Positions 16,023-25,562 of a DNA stretch of 64,000 nucleotides are shown piece by piece. The stretch is from Amycolatopsis acidiphila (GTDB lineage Bacteria > Actinomycetota > Actinomycetes > Mycobacteriales > Pseudonocardiaceae), in assembly GCF_021391495.1 (NCBI RefSeq), contig NZ_CP090063.1:1426001-1490000 (forward strand), given 5' to 3'. The notes beneath the pieces were generated by a model. That model was given only the letters and a program-made list of their open reading frames with translations. It did no database searches and was not told the origin of the DNA. Both the position numbers and the translations under genes were made by a program. How positions within the stretch are numbered: position 1 is the first letter of the stretch; every line of letters starts with the position of its first letter.

Positions 16023-16529
16023 GTCCAGCACGTACCCGAGCATCCGGTGCTCGCCGATGCGCGGGCCGTCCGGTGGGTGGCGCCCGTCGGGCACCCAGCC
16101 GCGAGCGGCGTAGAAGGCCCGCGCGCGGGTGTTGAAGTCCCACACCCACAAGCGCGCGGCGGCCACCCCGGCGTCCCGCCACACCGACACCGCCTCCTCG
16201 TGGAGCGCGCTGCCTACGCCCCGGCGGAAGAAGTCCGGATGCACGTGGATCTGGTACAGCTCCGAGCTCACCGCCGGGTCCGGCTCGGGGTGGTAGCAGG
16301 GGCCGATCATCAGGAACCCGACCACCTCGTCGCCGAGCCTGGCCACCCGGACGAGCCGGTCCGGCTTGCGGATGATGCTCGCGTACAGCTCGGCGTCGCG
16401 CGCGTTGGACCGGGCCAGGTCCTGCGCCGGCAGGACACCGCAGTAGTAGCTGGTCCTGGCGGCGACGTGCACGGCGAGAACGGCGGCGGCATCCGATTCG
16501 CGCGCCGGTTCGACTCGCATCTCTGCCAT
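15990..16529 (-). CDS. GNAT-family N-acetyltransferase
   Basis: This protein of about 179 residues has the acetyl-CoA motif IHVHPDFFRRGVGSALHEEAV and the C-terminal WDFNTRARAFYAARGWVPDG typical of GNAT enzymes. The frame is open to 16580. The ATG at 16529 (MAEMRVEPARES) is chosen because the fold begins there, but no clear ribosome site separates the candidates. The substrate is unknown. It converges on the HxlR gene with a 33-nt overlap. Confidence 0.78.
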   Translation of the reverse strand: MAEMRVEPARESDAAAVLAVHVAARTSYYCGVLPAQDLARSNARDAELYASIIRKPDRLVRVARLGDEVVGFLMIGPCYHPEPDPAVSSELYQIHVHPDFFRRGVGSALHEEAVSVWRDAGVAAARLWVWDFNTRARAFYAARGWVPDGRHPPDGPRIGEHRMLGYVLDLERLGAGEAP

Positions 16530-16618
16530 GCTGCCATGGACGCGCGAAGGTGACGGCGGTTGCGTCGAGGGCGTGTCCACCGAGCACCATCGCGCAGCGC
16601 GTCGTTAGTCTCTACCGC

Positions 16619-18105
16619 GTGGTGACCTCCCGGATCTCGGTACTGGCCGGTCAGGGGCTGTCGCCCGCGATCAAGCTCAAGCGCTGGGTCGGTCCGGGAA
16701 AACCGGTCACGGCCAACGGAGTGCTGAAGCCCTCGCAGCTGCCGGGCGCCGCGGCCGCGCTCGGCGTCGAGGTGCCGGCGAAGGTCCGCACGGCCGCGGA
16801 CGTGCCGCGGATCCACTGGCCCTGGATCGCGGCGCAGGCCGCCGGGCTCATCGAGGTCGGCGCCGCGAAGGCCGTGGCGCGGGAGGCGGACGGCGACCCC
16901 GCGCAGCTGTGGCTGACCGGGCTCGACGCCGTGCTCGCCGCCGAGTCGCACGACCCGGACCGCCGGGGCGCCCGCACGCTGTGCCGGGCGGTGCTCACCG
17001 CGGCCGCCGACGAGTGCCCGCCGGAAACCGCCGCCGAGATCGTCGAGGAGTACGAGGACGCCGCCACCGCGCACAAGGCGTTCCGGCAGACCGGCGAACT
17101 GCCCGTCGCCGAGGCTGTCGCGCTGCTGAGAAGCTTCGGCGCACTGGACGGGAAGAAACGGCTGACCCCGCTCGGCCGCTGGGCGCACGAGCGGTACGAG
17201 GCGAGGGCGCCCGAGTCGGTGACCTCGGACCTTCCCCCGGCCGAGCTGCTCGCCCGGCTCGCCCCGCTGACCGAGGACGAGGCCTGGCGGCTCGCGCTGC
17301 GGTGGTTCGGCGACCGGCGGCCCGTCTTCGGCGCGGCCCAGCTGCTGGATGCGGCCGAGTTCTGCGCGCCGGTGGCACGGGTCGCCGCGGTCGACGTCGC
17401 CGCCGGGTTCGGCGCGGAAGCGCTTCCCGCGTTGCGGAACTGCCTGCGCCACCGGAATCTGCGCGCGCACGCGATGGCCGCGCTGGCGAGCTGGGGAGAG
17501 GGCCGGGGCGTCGACGAAGCGCAGCGCCGCTGGCTCGTCACCGAGTACGCGTTGGCCGCCCGTGCCCGCCGTGACCTGGAGGACGCCTTTCACTACGTGC
17601 GTGACAGCGGCGGCCTGAGCGTGCTGGCGGACAGCGCCCATCCGGACGCCGCGGCGCTGCACCGCGCGCTGACGGCCGCGGAGTTCCGGGTGCGCGTGCA
17701 GCAGCTGAAGATCGCGCGCACCGATCAGGAGTGGTGGCGGGTGCTGGTCCCCGCCGGGACGACGCTGAGCGCGCTGCACGAGTCATCCGGATCGTCACCG
17801 GCTTGCGCGGCGACGAGCTGCACGTGTTCGAAGTGGACGGTGCCCGCTACTCCGATCCCCGCTACGGGTTGGCCGAGCACCGGGACGAGCACGAGCTACG
17901 ACTGTCCAAAGTGTTCCCGCGGCCCGGCAACGGCCTGACCTACGCCTACGACCTCGTCCAGCCGTGGGAGTACCGGGTCACCTGCGAGAAGGTCCTCGAC
18001 CCGGATCGGGGCGTGACCTACCCGGCGTGCCTGGCGGGCGAGGGCGCCGGACCCGAGCTGGACCGGCGCCTCGCCCGGCTCGGGATGCCGCAGCCGTGGG
18101 CCTGA
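16619..18105 (+). pseudogene. PRiA4_ORF3-domain protein broken by a -1 frameshift
   Basis: The first frame (16619 to about 17782) encodes some 388 residues of an uncharacterised helical region, then the start of a PRiA4_ORF3-like domain (VRVQQLKIARTDQEWWRVLVP...LSALHE). The rest of that domain (VIRIVTGLRGDELHVFEVDG... to PQPWA, stop at 18105) continues in the next frame. The junction reads cacgag|tcatcc; one extra G (gaggtcatc) would restore a single protein of about 495 residues. Either the gene is recently broken or the sequence has a one-base error. The GTG start has tagtct 7 nt upstream and no Shine-Dalgarno. The function of this fusion is unknown. Confidence 0.8.
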
Positions 18106-18538
18106 TCCGGTAGGCGTTCACCGCGTTGGTCAGCGCCCGCAGCGTCTCGCGCAGCTCGTCCAGCCCGGCCGAGTCCAGCCCCATCGCGTCACCGATCGTG
18201 GTGGGCAGCGGGACGGCCTTCTGCCTCAGTGCGCTGCCGTCGGCGGTCAGCGTGACGCACACCGAGCGTTCGTCGTCGCTGCGCCGCTCCCGTCGCACGA
18301 GACCCTGCTTCTCCAGGCGCTTGAGCAGCGACAGCGTGCCGGAGTCCAGGCTCAGCGCCGTGCCGAGGTCCTTGACCTGGCTGCTGCCGTGCTCCCACAG
18401 CACCATCATCACAAGGTACTGCGCGTAGGCCAGGTCCAGCTCGTCCAGCAGTGGGCGGTACAGGCTGGTCACCGCGCGCGACGCCGCATAGAGCGCGAAG
18501 CACACCTGGTCGTCGAGCCGGGGCGCGTCCTCGGGCAT
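17978..18538 (-). CDS. OhrR-like MarR-family peroxide sensor
   Basis: The first 145 or so residues match OhrR closely: DDQVCFALYAASRAVTSLY contains the reactive cysteine, the Tyr pair follows (LYRPLL, AYAQYL), and LDSGTLSLLKRLEKQGLV is the recognition region. OhrR represses until its Cys is oxidised by organic hydroperoxide. The usual partner ohr is not adjacent. The frame continues for about 40 Arg/Pro/Gly-rich residues that are antisense to the frameshifted gene (128-nt overlap), an unusual tail for the family. The ATG at 18538 has GGAGGAGGTGG upstream. The damaged hydrolase starts only 21 nt away, divergently. Confidence 0.8.
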   Translation of the reverse strand: MPEDAPRLDDQVCFALYAASRAVTSLYRPLLDELDLAYAQYLVMMVLWEHGSSQVKDLGTALSLDSGTLSLLKRLEKQGLVRRERRSDDERSVCVTLTADGSALRQKAVPLPTTIGDAMGLDSAGLDELRETLRALTNAVNAYRIRPTAAASRAGRGAGPARVRRPRPPGTPGRSRPDPGRGPSRR

Positions 18539-18559
18539 CTCGGCCACCTCCTCCGGTCC

Positions 18560-19354
18560 ATGGTGCGCCCGTTGTTCCCCGACCCCCGGAACCTCGCTCT
18601 TGAACCCGCCGCGCAGGCGTTCGCCGAAGCCACCGCCAACCCGCCGTGCCTCTACGACCCCGGCCCGGTCGAGGGCCGCAAGACCGTCGACGAGGTGCAG
18701 TCCGGCGAGATCGCGAAGCCCGCGGTCGACATCGAGGACACCACCGTCGCCGATGTGCCCGTCCGGATCCTGCGTCCGGAGGGCGTGCCCGGGACGCTGC
18801 CCGTCGTCGTCTACATCCACGGCGCGGGCTGGGTGTTCGGCAACGAGCACACTCACGACCGGCTCGTGCGGGAGCTCGCCGACGGCGCGCGGGCCGCGGT
18901 CGCCACGCTGATGGCCAAGGAGCGTGGCGGCCCGTCGTTCCGCCGGCAGGTCCTCTTCTACCCGGTCACCGACGGGAACTTCGACACCGGCTCGTACGAG
19001 CAGTTCGCCGACGGCTACTTCCTCTCGCGCACCGGCATGAAGTGGTTCTGGGACCAGTACACGACGGACGAGAAGCAGCGCGCGGAGATCACCGCCTCAC
19101 CACTGCGCGCGAGCCTCGAACAGCTCACCGGCCTGCCGCCGGCGCTGGTCATCACCGGTGAAGCCGACGTGCTGCGCGACGAGGGCGAGGCCTACGCGGC
19201 CAAGCTGCGCCAGGCCGGCGTGCCCGTCAACGCGGTGCGTTACCAGGGCATCATCCACGACTTCGTGATGCTGAACGCCTTGCGCGAGACCCACGCCGCC
19301 GACGCCGCGATCACGCAGGCGATCACCGTGCTCAAGGGCGCGCTCAACGCGTGA
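18560..19354 (+). pseudogene. Alpha/beta hydrolase (HSL/lipase-type) with internal deletion of the nucleophile region
   Basis: The protein (264 residues) follows the hormone-sensitive-lipase-like family: oxyanion motif VVVYIHGAGWVFGN near residue 77, then late ALVITGEADVLRDEG (acid) and GIIHDFVM (His). Between ELADGARAAV and ATLMAKERGG about 50 residues normally found here are missing, including the GDSxGG nucleophile elbow. The reading frame is kept. Without the Ser the enzyme should be inactive as an esterase, so it is listed as a probable pseudogene. It sits next to another damaged gene and diverges from the OhrR-like regulator with almost no promoter space. Confidence 0.75.
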
Positions 19355-20303
19355 GGCGCCCCAGCACGAACTCCCCGAGGCCGTCCACGTCGGTGTCCAC
19401 GGCGACCTGGACGGCGCTCGGGGCGACGGCTCCTTCGCCCTCGCCACGCATTCCGGGACGCCTGCGATCGACGAGGGTGGCGCCGCGTCCGGGGCCGAAC
19501 GAGGTCTCGACCTCGACGGGGTAGGCCTCGGTCCGCAGGATGCCGGGGCTGATCGCCTCGGCCACCGCGACCGCGTCGTGCAGCACGATCCCGTCCCAGC
19601 CCAGGGATCGGCGGTAGGACGCGAGGTAGTCCGGCGTCAGCGCTTCGAGGGCGGCGCCGATCGGGCTGTGTGCGGCGAGCTTCGCCAGCCATTCGGTGCT
19701 GACCGCGCACCTGTAGGTCAGGTCCAGCGGAACGACCACGCAGGGCACGTCCTCCTCGACGAGCACGCGGCGGGCGGCCTCGGGGTCGCTCCAGATGTTG
19801 AACTCCGCGCTGGCCGTGCTGTTGCCGCGGTCGACGCCGCCACCCATCAGCACGATCCGCGCGATCTTCGCCTTCACGTCCGGGTGCGCGGCGAGCAGCA
19901 ACGCGATGTTCGTCAGCGGGCCGATCGGCGCCAGGGTGACCGGCTCGTCCGCCGCCTCCAGCAACGACACCAGCAGCCGTACCGCGCCACCCGGCACGAG
20001 GTCGCGTTCCGGCTCGGGCAGCGCGGACGCGCGCCCGGACAGGCCATCGGCCCCGTGCACGCGCACGGCGCGTGCGGGCTGCGGATGGATCAGGGGCCGC
20101 TCGGCCCCGGCGGCGACCGGCACGTCCGCCCGGCCGCACAGCTGCAGCACGCGCAAGGCGTTGCGGGTGGTCGCCTCCAGGGAGACGTTGCCGAACACCG
20201 TGGTGACACCGAGCAGGTCCACGTCCTCGCTGAGTGCGGCGAGCGCGATGGCGAACGCGTCGTCCACGCCCGGGTCGGTGTCGATGATCAGCTTTGTCCC
20301 CAT
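19344..20303 (-). CDS. Inosine-uridine-preferring nucleoside hydrolase (IunH family)
   Basis: This 319-residue enzyme begins with the family calcium-site motif DTDPGVDDA (8-16). It carries LAPIGPLTNIALLL, a VLMGGGVDRGNS stretch and the late SLGWDGIVLHDAVAVAE with the active-site His-Asp. Such enzymes hydrolyse the N-glycosidic bond of ribonucleosides for base salvage. Length and motifs are complete. It converges with the damaged hydrolase (11-nt overlap). Confidence 0.88.
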   Translation of the reverse strand: MGTKLIIDTDPGVDDAFAIALAALSEDVDLLGVTTVFGNVSLEATTRNALRVLQLCGRADVPVAAGAERPLIHPQPARAVRVHGADGLSGRASALPEPERDLVPGGAVRLLVSLLEAADEPVTLAPIGPLTNIALLLAAHPDVKAKIARIVLMGGGVDRGNSTASAEFNIWSDPEAARRVLVEEDVPCVVVPLDLTYRCAVSTEWLAKLAAHSPIGAALEALTPDYLASYRRSLGWDGIVLHDAVAVAEAISPGILRTEAYPVEVETSFGPGRGATLVDRRRPGMRGEGEGAVAPSAVQVAVDTDVDGLGEFVLGRLTR

Positions 20304-20340
20304 GCCGCTCCTCTGCTTCCCACGTCTAGGCTTTCAACCT

Positions 20341-21096
20341 ATGACATCGATGTGGGGATCGCCCGTGCTTTCCCGGGTCGGGGCCTGGCGGCGCGCCCGG
20401 CGCGACCCGCGACAGGCGAAGTTCCTGACCGCCGAGTCACTGCGCTGGGTCCTGCGCAACCGCGCCTACACGCCCTGGTACCTCGTGCGCTACTGGCGGC
20501 TGCTGAAGTTCCGGGTCGCCAACCCGCACATCATCCTGCGCGGCATGGTGTTCCTCGGCAAGGACGTGGAGATCCACTGCCGCCCCGGCTACGGACGGCT
20601 GGAGATCGGCCGGTGGGTGCACATCGGCGACGGCAACGCGATCCGGTGTCACGAGGGCTCGCTGCGCATCGGGGACAAGGCCGTGTTCGGCAGGCAGAAC
20701 GTGGTCAACAGCTACCTCGACATCGAGCTCGGCGCGGCCACGCTCGTCGCGGACTGGGTGTACATCTGCGACTTCGATCACGTGACGAGCGACATCACCC
20801 TGCCGATCAAGGACCAGGGCATCGTCAAGTCGCCGGTGCGGATCGGGCCGGACACCTGGATCGGCACCAAGGTCTCGGTGCTGCGGGGCACCCGCGTCGG
20901 CCGCGGCTGTGTCCTCGGGGCGCACGCGGTGGTGCGCGGTGACATCCCGGACTACGCGATCGCCGTGGGCTCGCCGGCGCGCGTGGTGCGCGACCGCCGG
21001 GTCGACTACGAGGCCGACGCCGAACGCCGCGAGGCGATCAAGGACATGGCCCGCAAGGCGAACAAGGCGCTGCAGAAGACCCTGGAACAGGGATGA
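20341..21096 (+). CDS. Left-handed beta-helix acyltransferase (WcaF/LbH type)
   Basis: This 251-residue protein has an N-terminal helical part and a run of hexapeptide repeats from about residue 70 to 200 (LEIGRWVHIGDGNAIR, VRIGPDTWIGTKVSVLRGTRVGRGCVLGAHAVV), the left-handed beta-helix of trimeric O-acetyltransferases, with the usual closing PARVVRDR. It probably acetylates a sugar or cell-wall lipid. TAGGCT lies 8 nt before the ATG with no Shine-Dalgarno, pointing to a leaderless message. It overlaps the DUF2332 gene by 4 nt. Confidence 0.8.
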   Translation: MTSMWGSPVLSRVGAWRRARRDPRQAKFLTAESLRWVLRNRAYTPWYLVRYWRLLKFRVANPHIILRGMVFLGKDVEIHCRPGYGRLEIGRWVHIGDGNAIRCHEGSLRIGDKAVFGRQNVVNSYLDIELGAATLVADWVYICDFDHVTSDITLPIKDQGIVKSPVRIGPDTWIGTKVSVLRGTRVGRGCVLGAHAVVRGDIPDYAIAVGSPARVVRDRRVDYEADAERREAIKDMARKANKALQKTLEQG

Positions 21097-22037
21097 CCGA
21101 GGCGATCGCCCGGATCTACCGGCGGTTCGCGGAGGTCGAGGCGCGCGACCGGTCCCCGGTCTACGCCGAGATCGCGGCGCACGTGGCCGGGGACGCGGAC
21201 ATCCTCGGGTTCCTGGCCGGGCTGCCGGCGGAGAAGTGGCAGCCCAACCTGCTGTTCGGCGCGGTGCAGTACCTGACCGGTCCCGTGCCCGGCCTGCGGG
21301 AGTTCCGCGCCCGGTTCGCCGCGCACACCGACGAGATCCGTGCGGCGATGCTGGCGCGGACGACCCAGACCAACGAGCCCGCCCGCTGCGCGACCCTGCT
21401 GCCCGCGCTCGCCGCGCTGCCGCAACCGCTGGCGCTGCTGGAGGTGGGCGCGTCCGCCGGGCTCTGCCTCCAGCCGGATCGCTACGGCTACGACTTCGGC
21501 CAGGTACGGATACCCGGCGAGCTGGTGCTTCCGTGCCGCGCGAACGACGTGGTGCCGTTGCCCGCCCGGGTGCCGGAGGTCGTCTGGCGTGCGGGCCTTG
21601 ACCTCAACCCGCTCGACGTCCGCGACCCCGGCGACTGTGCCTGGCTCGAGGCGTTGATCTGGCCGGGGGAGGAGGCGCGGCTCCCGCGGTTGCGCACCGC
21701 GCTGGAGATCGCCCGCCGCGACCCGCCGCCGGTCCACCGGGGTGACCTCCGCAGTGATTTCGCCGCGCTCGCCGCCGAAGCGCCCCGCGACGCGACGCTC
21801 GTCGTCTTCCACACGGCTGTGCTGATCTACCTGCGCGAGCCCGCCGACCGCTCCGCATTCGCCGAGACCGTCGCCGCGTCGGGCGCGGTCTGGCTGGCGA
21901 ACGAGTCGCCGCGCTCGATCCCCGGCGTCGCCGCGGAGCACGATGCCGTGCTGGCCCGCGACGGGTTCGTCCTGGCCCGGGACGGCGAGCCCATCGCGTG
22001 GACCGACCCGCACGGCACCTGGATCGAGTGGCTCTAG
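21093..22037 (+). CDS. DUF2332 family protein
   Basis: This 314-residue protein matches DUF2332 (RYRRFAEVEARDRSP-type start, LLEVGASAGLCLQPDRYGYDFG in the middle, WIEWL end). The LLEVGASAGL stretch looks like the SAM-binding glycine loop of class I methyltransferases, and a distant methyltransferase role is plausible but unproven. The ATG overlaps the acyltransferase stop (ATGA), so the two are co-translated. Its end overlaps the convergent flavin reductase by 4 nt. Confidence 0.78.
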   Translation: MTEAIARIYRRFAEVEARDRSPVYAEIAAHVAGDADILGFLAGLPAEKWQPNLLFGAVQYLTGPVPGLREFRARFAAHTDEIRAAMLARTTQTNEPARCATLLPALAALPQPLALLEVGASAGLCLQPDRYGYDFGQVRIPGELVLPCRANDVVPLPARVPEVVWRAGLDLNPLDVRDPGDCAWLEALIWPGEEARLPRLRTALEIARRDPPPVHRGDLRSDFAALAAEAPRDATLVVFHTAVLIYLREPADRSAFAETVAASGAVWLANESPRSIPGVAAEHDAVLARDGFVLARDGEPIAWTDPHGTWIEWL

Positions 22038-22558
22038 CGCTTGGCCAGTGTCGTGAGCGCGCCGAGGATCGCCGCGCGGGTGGCTTCGTCGTGCACGAGT
22101 CCGTCCGCATCCAGCAGGTCCCGGCCGACCGGGATGTGCACGCACGCGTCCTCGACGATGTCCACGTTGAGGTAGCCCAGCACGATCCGCAGTGAGGCGT
22201 GCGCGTTCGCCGCCCCCGTGGCGGCCCAGGACGCGTTGATCCAGGCCATCGGCTTCCGGTACATCGCCTCCGCGCCGACCGACCAGTCGAGCAGGTTCTT
22301 GAACGACCCCGGCAGCGCCCCCGCGTACTCGGGGGTGCAGAACAGCACGGCGTCGGCCGACTCCAGCCGAGAGCGCAGGTCCGCGACCGCCGGATGCAGC
22401 GGCTCCTGGTCGTCGTCGGGGTTGAAGTGCGGCAGGTCGCCGAGCCGGTCGTAGGAGTCGACGTCGATCTCCGGCGGCGCGACCGCCCGCGCCGTGCGCA
22501 GCACCGCCGCGTTGGTCGAACCCTCCCGGAGGCTGCCGCACACGCTCAAGATCCGCAC
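22034..22558 (-). CDS. NADPH-dependent FMN reductase family protein
   Basis: This 174-residue flavodoxin-like protein has the phosphate loop VCGSLREGSTNAAVLR and the flavin-contact motif CTPEYAGALPGSFKNLLDW, both characteristic of NADPH-dependent FMN reductases and quinone or azo reductases. It is cytosolic and complete. It lies 9 nt downstream of ramB on the same strand, so it could be transcribed from the ramB promoter, though no functional link to the glyoxylate shunt is known. Confidence 0.87.
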   Translation of the reverse strand: MRILSVCGSLREGSTNAAVLRTARAVAPPEIDVDSYDRLGDLPHFNPDDDQEPLHPAVADLRSRLESADAVLFCTPEYAGALPGSFKNLLDWSVGAEAMYRKPMAWINASWAATGAANAHASLRIVLGYLNVDIVEDACVHIPVGRDLLDADGLVHDEATRAAILGALTTLAKR

Positions 22559-22567
22559 CGAGCCAGG

Positions 22568-23992
22568 CTATCCCTTGGGCACGGCCGGATAGGGCACGAA
22601 GGTCGAGGTGTTCTCGTCGACCGTGAGCTGCTTGCCGATCGTCGGGAACGCCCGCTGCGGGCAGGCCTGCCGGTCGCACACCTTGCAGCCCATCCCGATC
22701 GGCGTCGCCGCCGCGCGGTCGTCGAGGTCGAGTCCCGTCGAGTAGACCAGCCGCCGCGCGTGCCGCAGCTCACAGCCCAGGCCGACGCTGAACATCTTGC
22801 CGGGGCTGCCGTACCCGCCGATGTTGCGCTGGATCGTCCGCGCGATCCAGAAGTAGCTCTTGCCGTCCGGCAGGGTCGCGATCTGCGTGATGATCTTGCC
22901 CGGCGCGGTGAACGCCTCGTAGATGTTCCACAGTGGACACGCCCCACCGACCCGGGAGAAGTGGAAGCCGGCCGCGGACTGCCGTTTCGACATGTTGCCC
23001 GCCCGGTCCACCCGCACGAACGAGAACGGCACCCCGCGCATCTTCGGCCGCTGCAGCGTCGAGAGCCGGTGGCAGACGGTCTCGAACCCGACGCCGAAGT
23101 GGTCGCACAGCCGCTCGATGTCGTAGCGGTACCGCTCCGCGGTCGAGAGGAACTGCCCGTAGGGCAGGATCAGCGCGCCCGCGAAGTAGTTGGCCAGCCC
23201 GACCCGCGCGAGCGAGCGTGCCGCCGGGCCGGAGAACGCCCACGAGTCCGCCAGCTCGGTGATCAGGTCGTCGTACTCCAGCAGCGCGATCTGCGAAGCC
23301 ATCCGGAACGCCCGCTGGCCGATCCGCAGGCTCGGCGCGAGCCGCAGCACGCGGGCGCCCGGCTCGTACTTGTGCTGCTGGCCGGTGGCCTCGTCGATGC
23401 CCTCGCTGGTCACCTGGACGTCGTAGTGGTCGGTGAGCCTGTCCTGCAGCGTCCGGTGCACGCCACCACGGCGCAGGTCGATGGCCGCGGCCATCTTCTC
23501 CGCGCGCTCGTCCAGCTCGCCGACGTAGTTCTCGCGCTCGTAGAAGAAGTCGCGGACCTCCTCGTGCGGCAGTGGCGCGGCGGCGCTGCCGTGCAGGCCC
23601 ATCCCGTTCTCGGTGACCAGCGCGGCCGTGGTCTCCACCGCGTTGCGGTAGCTGCGGTGCAGCTTGACCAGGGCCTGGGCGACCGTCGGCAGGTTGGTCG
23701 CCAGGTCGTTCAGCTCACTGGTCGTGGCCTCGATCCCGACGGCCTCGTCCAGCAGCGCCTCCTTGACGTCCGCGACCAGGCGCGCGGTGTCGTTGTTGGC
23801 GAAGAACTCGGTGTCCACGCCGAACGCCTCGGTGATGCGAAGGAGCACCGGAACGGTCAGCGGACGGGAGTTGTGCTCGATCTGGTTGAGGTAGCTGGGG
23901 CTGATTTCCAGCAGCCGGGCGGCGTCGGCCTGGCTCATCGCGCGGTTTTCTCGCAGATGACGCAGCTTCGCGCCGGCGAAAGTCTTGTCCAT
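22568..23992 (-). CDS. ramB: RamB-type short-chain fatty-acyl regulator
   Basis: This 474-residue regulator has an N-terminal XRE-type helix-turn-helix (about 8-62: [31 protein letters not shown]), a middle IrrE-like region without the HExxH zinc site, and a C-terminal domain with [18 protein letters not shown] cysteines. This is the layout of RamB, which controls acetate and glyoxylate-shunt genes in Corynebacterium and Mycobacterium. It diverges from aceA, whose upstream region carries TTTGCAAA-type sites. It probably represses aceA/aceB, and perhaps itself, according to carbon source. Confidence 0.9.
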   Translation of the reverse strand: MDKTFAGAKLRHLRENRAMSQADAARLLEISPSYLNQIEHNSRPLTVPVLLRITEAFGVDTEFFANNDTARLVADVKEALLDEAVGIEATTSELNDLATNLPTVAQALVKLHRSYRNAVETTAALVTENGMGLHGSAAAPLPHEEVRDFFYERENYVGELDERAEKMAAAIDLRRGGVHRTLQDRLTDHYDVQVTSEGIDEATGQQHKYEPGARVLRLAPSLRIGQRAFRMASQIALLEYDDLITELADSWAFSGPAARSLARVGLANYFAGALILPYGQFLSTAERYRYDIERLCDHFGVGFETVCHRLSTLQRPKMRGVPFSFVRVDRAGNMSKRQSAAGFHFSRVGGACPLWNIYEAFTAPGKIITQIATLPDGKSYFWIARTIQRNIGGYGSPGKMFSVGLGCELRHARRLVYSTGLDLDDRAAATPIGMGCKVCDRQACPQRAFPTIGKQLTVDENTSTFVPYPAVPKG

Positions 23993-24190
23993 TCCCAGCC
24001 TCCCCGTCGGAGATCTTCCAGTCGTGACCGATCAAGAAACCGGTTCAGTCACGAAACTTTCTGTGCGCTGCGAACAGCGCGTTCGCAACCTTCACAACAT
24101 GCTACGGAAAATTCGCAGAAATTGGCAAATTGGAGCGGTAGCGGCGTTTTCGCAGGCCATGTCATGGTCAGAGGCAGACAGCGAGTCATC

Positions 24191-24205
24191 GCAAAGTTTG
24201 CAAAG
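24191..24205. promoter_or_regulatory. RamB-like binding site upstream of aceA
   Basis: The sequence gcaaagtttgcaaag contains a TTTGCAAA core and its near-palindromic partner, matching the RamB target described for corynebacterial and mycobacterial acetate genes. It lies 14 nt before the aceA ATG, next to the ribosome site. Related half-sites in the same gap are cgaaactttc (24051-24060), ttcgcaacc (24089-24097) and ttggcaaattgg (24122-24133). Confidence 0.65.
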
Positions 24206-24218
24206 GTGGAGACATCTC

Positions 24219-25499
24219 ATGGCACAGAACTTCGAGCAGGCGGCAGCCGAGCTGGCCGGGCAGTGGGAGACGGACCCTCGGTGGCAGGGCGTCAAGCGGT
24301 CCTACAGCGCGGCCGACGTGATCAAGCTGCGCGGCAGCGTGGTCGAGGAGCACACGCTGGCCCGCCGTGGCGCGGAGAAGCTGTGGAAGCTCCTGCAGAC
24401 CGAGGACTACGTCCACTCCCTGGGCGCGCTGACCGGTAACCAGGCCGTGCAGCAGGTGCGCGCCGGCCTCAAGGCGATCTACCTGTCCGGCTGGCAGGTC
24501 GCGGCCGACGCCAACCTGGCGGGCCAGACCTACCCGGACCAGAGCCTCTACCCGGCGAACTCGGTGCCGGCGGTGGTCCGCCGCATCAACAACGCGCTGG
24601 GCCGCGCCGACCAGATCAACTGGGCGGAGGGCAACACCGACATCGACTGGTACGCCCCGATCGTCGCCGACGCCGAGGCCGGCTTCGGCGGCCCGCTCAA
24701 CGCGTTCGAGCTGATGAAGGGCATGATCGCCGCCGGCGCCGCGGGCGTGCACTGGGAGGACCAGCTCGCGTCCGAGAAGAAGTGCGGTCACCTCGGCGGC
24801 AAGGTCCTCATCCCGACCAAGCAGCACGAGCGCACCCTCAACGCCGCCCGCCTGGCCGCGGACGTGCTCAACGTGCCGACCCTGGTCGTCGCCAGGACCG
24901 ACGCGCAGGCCGCGACGCTGATCACCAGCGACGCCGACGAGCGCGACCAGAAGTACCTGACCGGCGGCCGGACCGCCGAGGGCTTCTACGAGGTCCGCAA
25001 CGGCATCGAGCCGTGCATCGACCGTGGCCTCGCCTACGCCGAGTACGCCGACCTGCTGTGGATGGAGACCTCCGAGCCGGACCTGGAGGTCGCCCGCAAG
25101 TACGCCGAGGCGATCAAGGCGAAGTACCCGGACCAGATGCTGGCCTACAACTGCTCGCCGTCGTTCAACTGGAAGAAGCACCTGGACGACGCGACGATCG
25201 CGAAGTTCCAGCGCGAGCTCGGCCACATGGGCTACAAGTTCCAGTTCATCACCCTGGCCGGCTTCCACGCCCTGAACTACTCGATGTTCGACCTGGCGCA
25301 CGGCTACGCCCGCGAGGGCATGAGCGCCTACGTCGACCTGCAGGAGCGCGAGTTCGCTTCGGAGGAGCGCGGCTACACCGCGACCAAGCACCAGCGTGAG
25401 GTCGGCACCGGCTGGTTCGACCTGGTGTCCACGGCGCTGAACCCGGAGAGCTCGACCACCGCGCTCAAGGGTTCGACCGAAGAAGCCCAGTTCCACTGA
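24219..25499 (+). CDS. aceA: Isocitrate lyase
   Basis: This 426-residue enzyme splits isocitrate into succinate and glyoxylate, the first glyoxylate-shunt step. The active-site loop KKCGH is at 187-191 (Cys189). NWKKHLDD and YNCSPSFNW also match. The frame is open upstream to 23985, but the ATG at 24219 gives the family length and has AGGTGGAG 7 nt before it. ramB diverges on the left and malate synthase follows 63 nt downstream past a hairpin. Confidence 0.97.
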   Translation: MAQNFEQAAAELAGQWETDPRWQGVKRSYSAADVIKLRGSVVEEHTLARRGAEKLWKLLQTEDYVHSLGALTGNQAVQQVRAGLKAIYLSGWQVAADANLAGQTYPDQSLYPANSVPAVVRRINNALGRADQINWAEGNTDIDWYAPIVADAEAGFGGPLNAFELMKGMIAAGAAGVHWEDQLASEKKCGHLGGKVLIPTKQHERTLNAARLAADVLNVPTLVVARTDAQAATLITSDADERDQKYLTGGRTAEGFYEVRNGIEPCIDRGLAYAEYADLLWMETSEPDLEVARKYAEAIKAKYPDQMLAYNCSPSFNWKKHLDDATIAKFQRELGHMGYKFQFITLAGFHALNYSMFDLAHGYAREGMSAYVDLQEREFASEERGYTATKHQREVGTGWFDLVSTALNPESSTTALKGSTEEAQFH

Positions 25500-25506
25500 C
25501 CGGTTC

Positions 25507-25540
25507 GCGGGGCCGGTCGAGCACCGGCCCCGCTTTCCCC
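25507..25540 (+). terminator. Hairpin between aceA and aceB
   Basis: An 11-bp perfect stem (gcggggccggt 25507-25517 with 25523-25533, loop cgagc) is followed by tttcccctttc. The weak U-run suggests a partial terminator or mRNA processing stem that lowers aceB relative to aceA. No new promoter is obvious before aceB. Confidence 0.6.
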
Positions 25541-25562
25541 TTTCGCGCAAGGAGAAGCCGTC

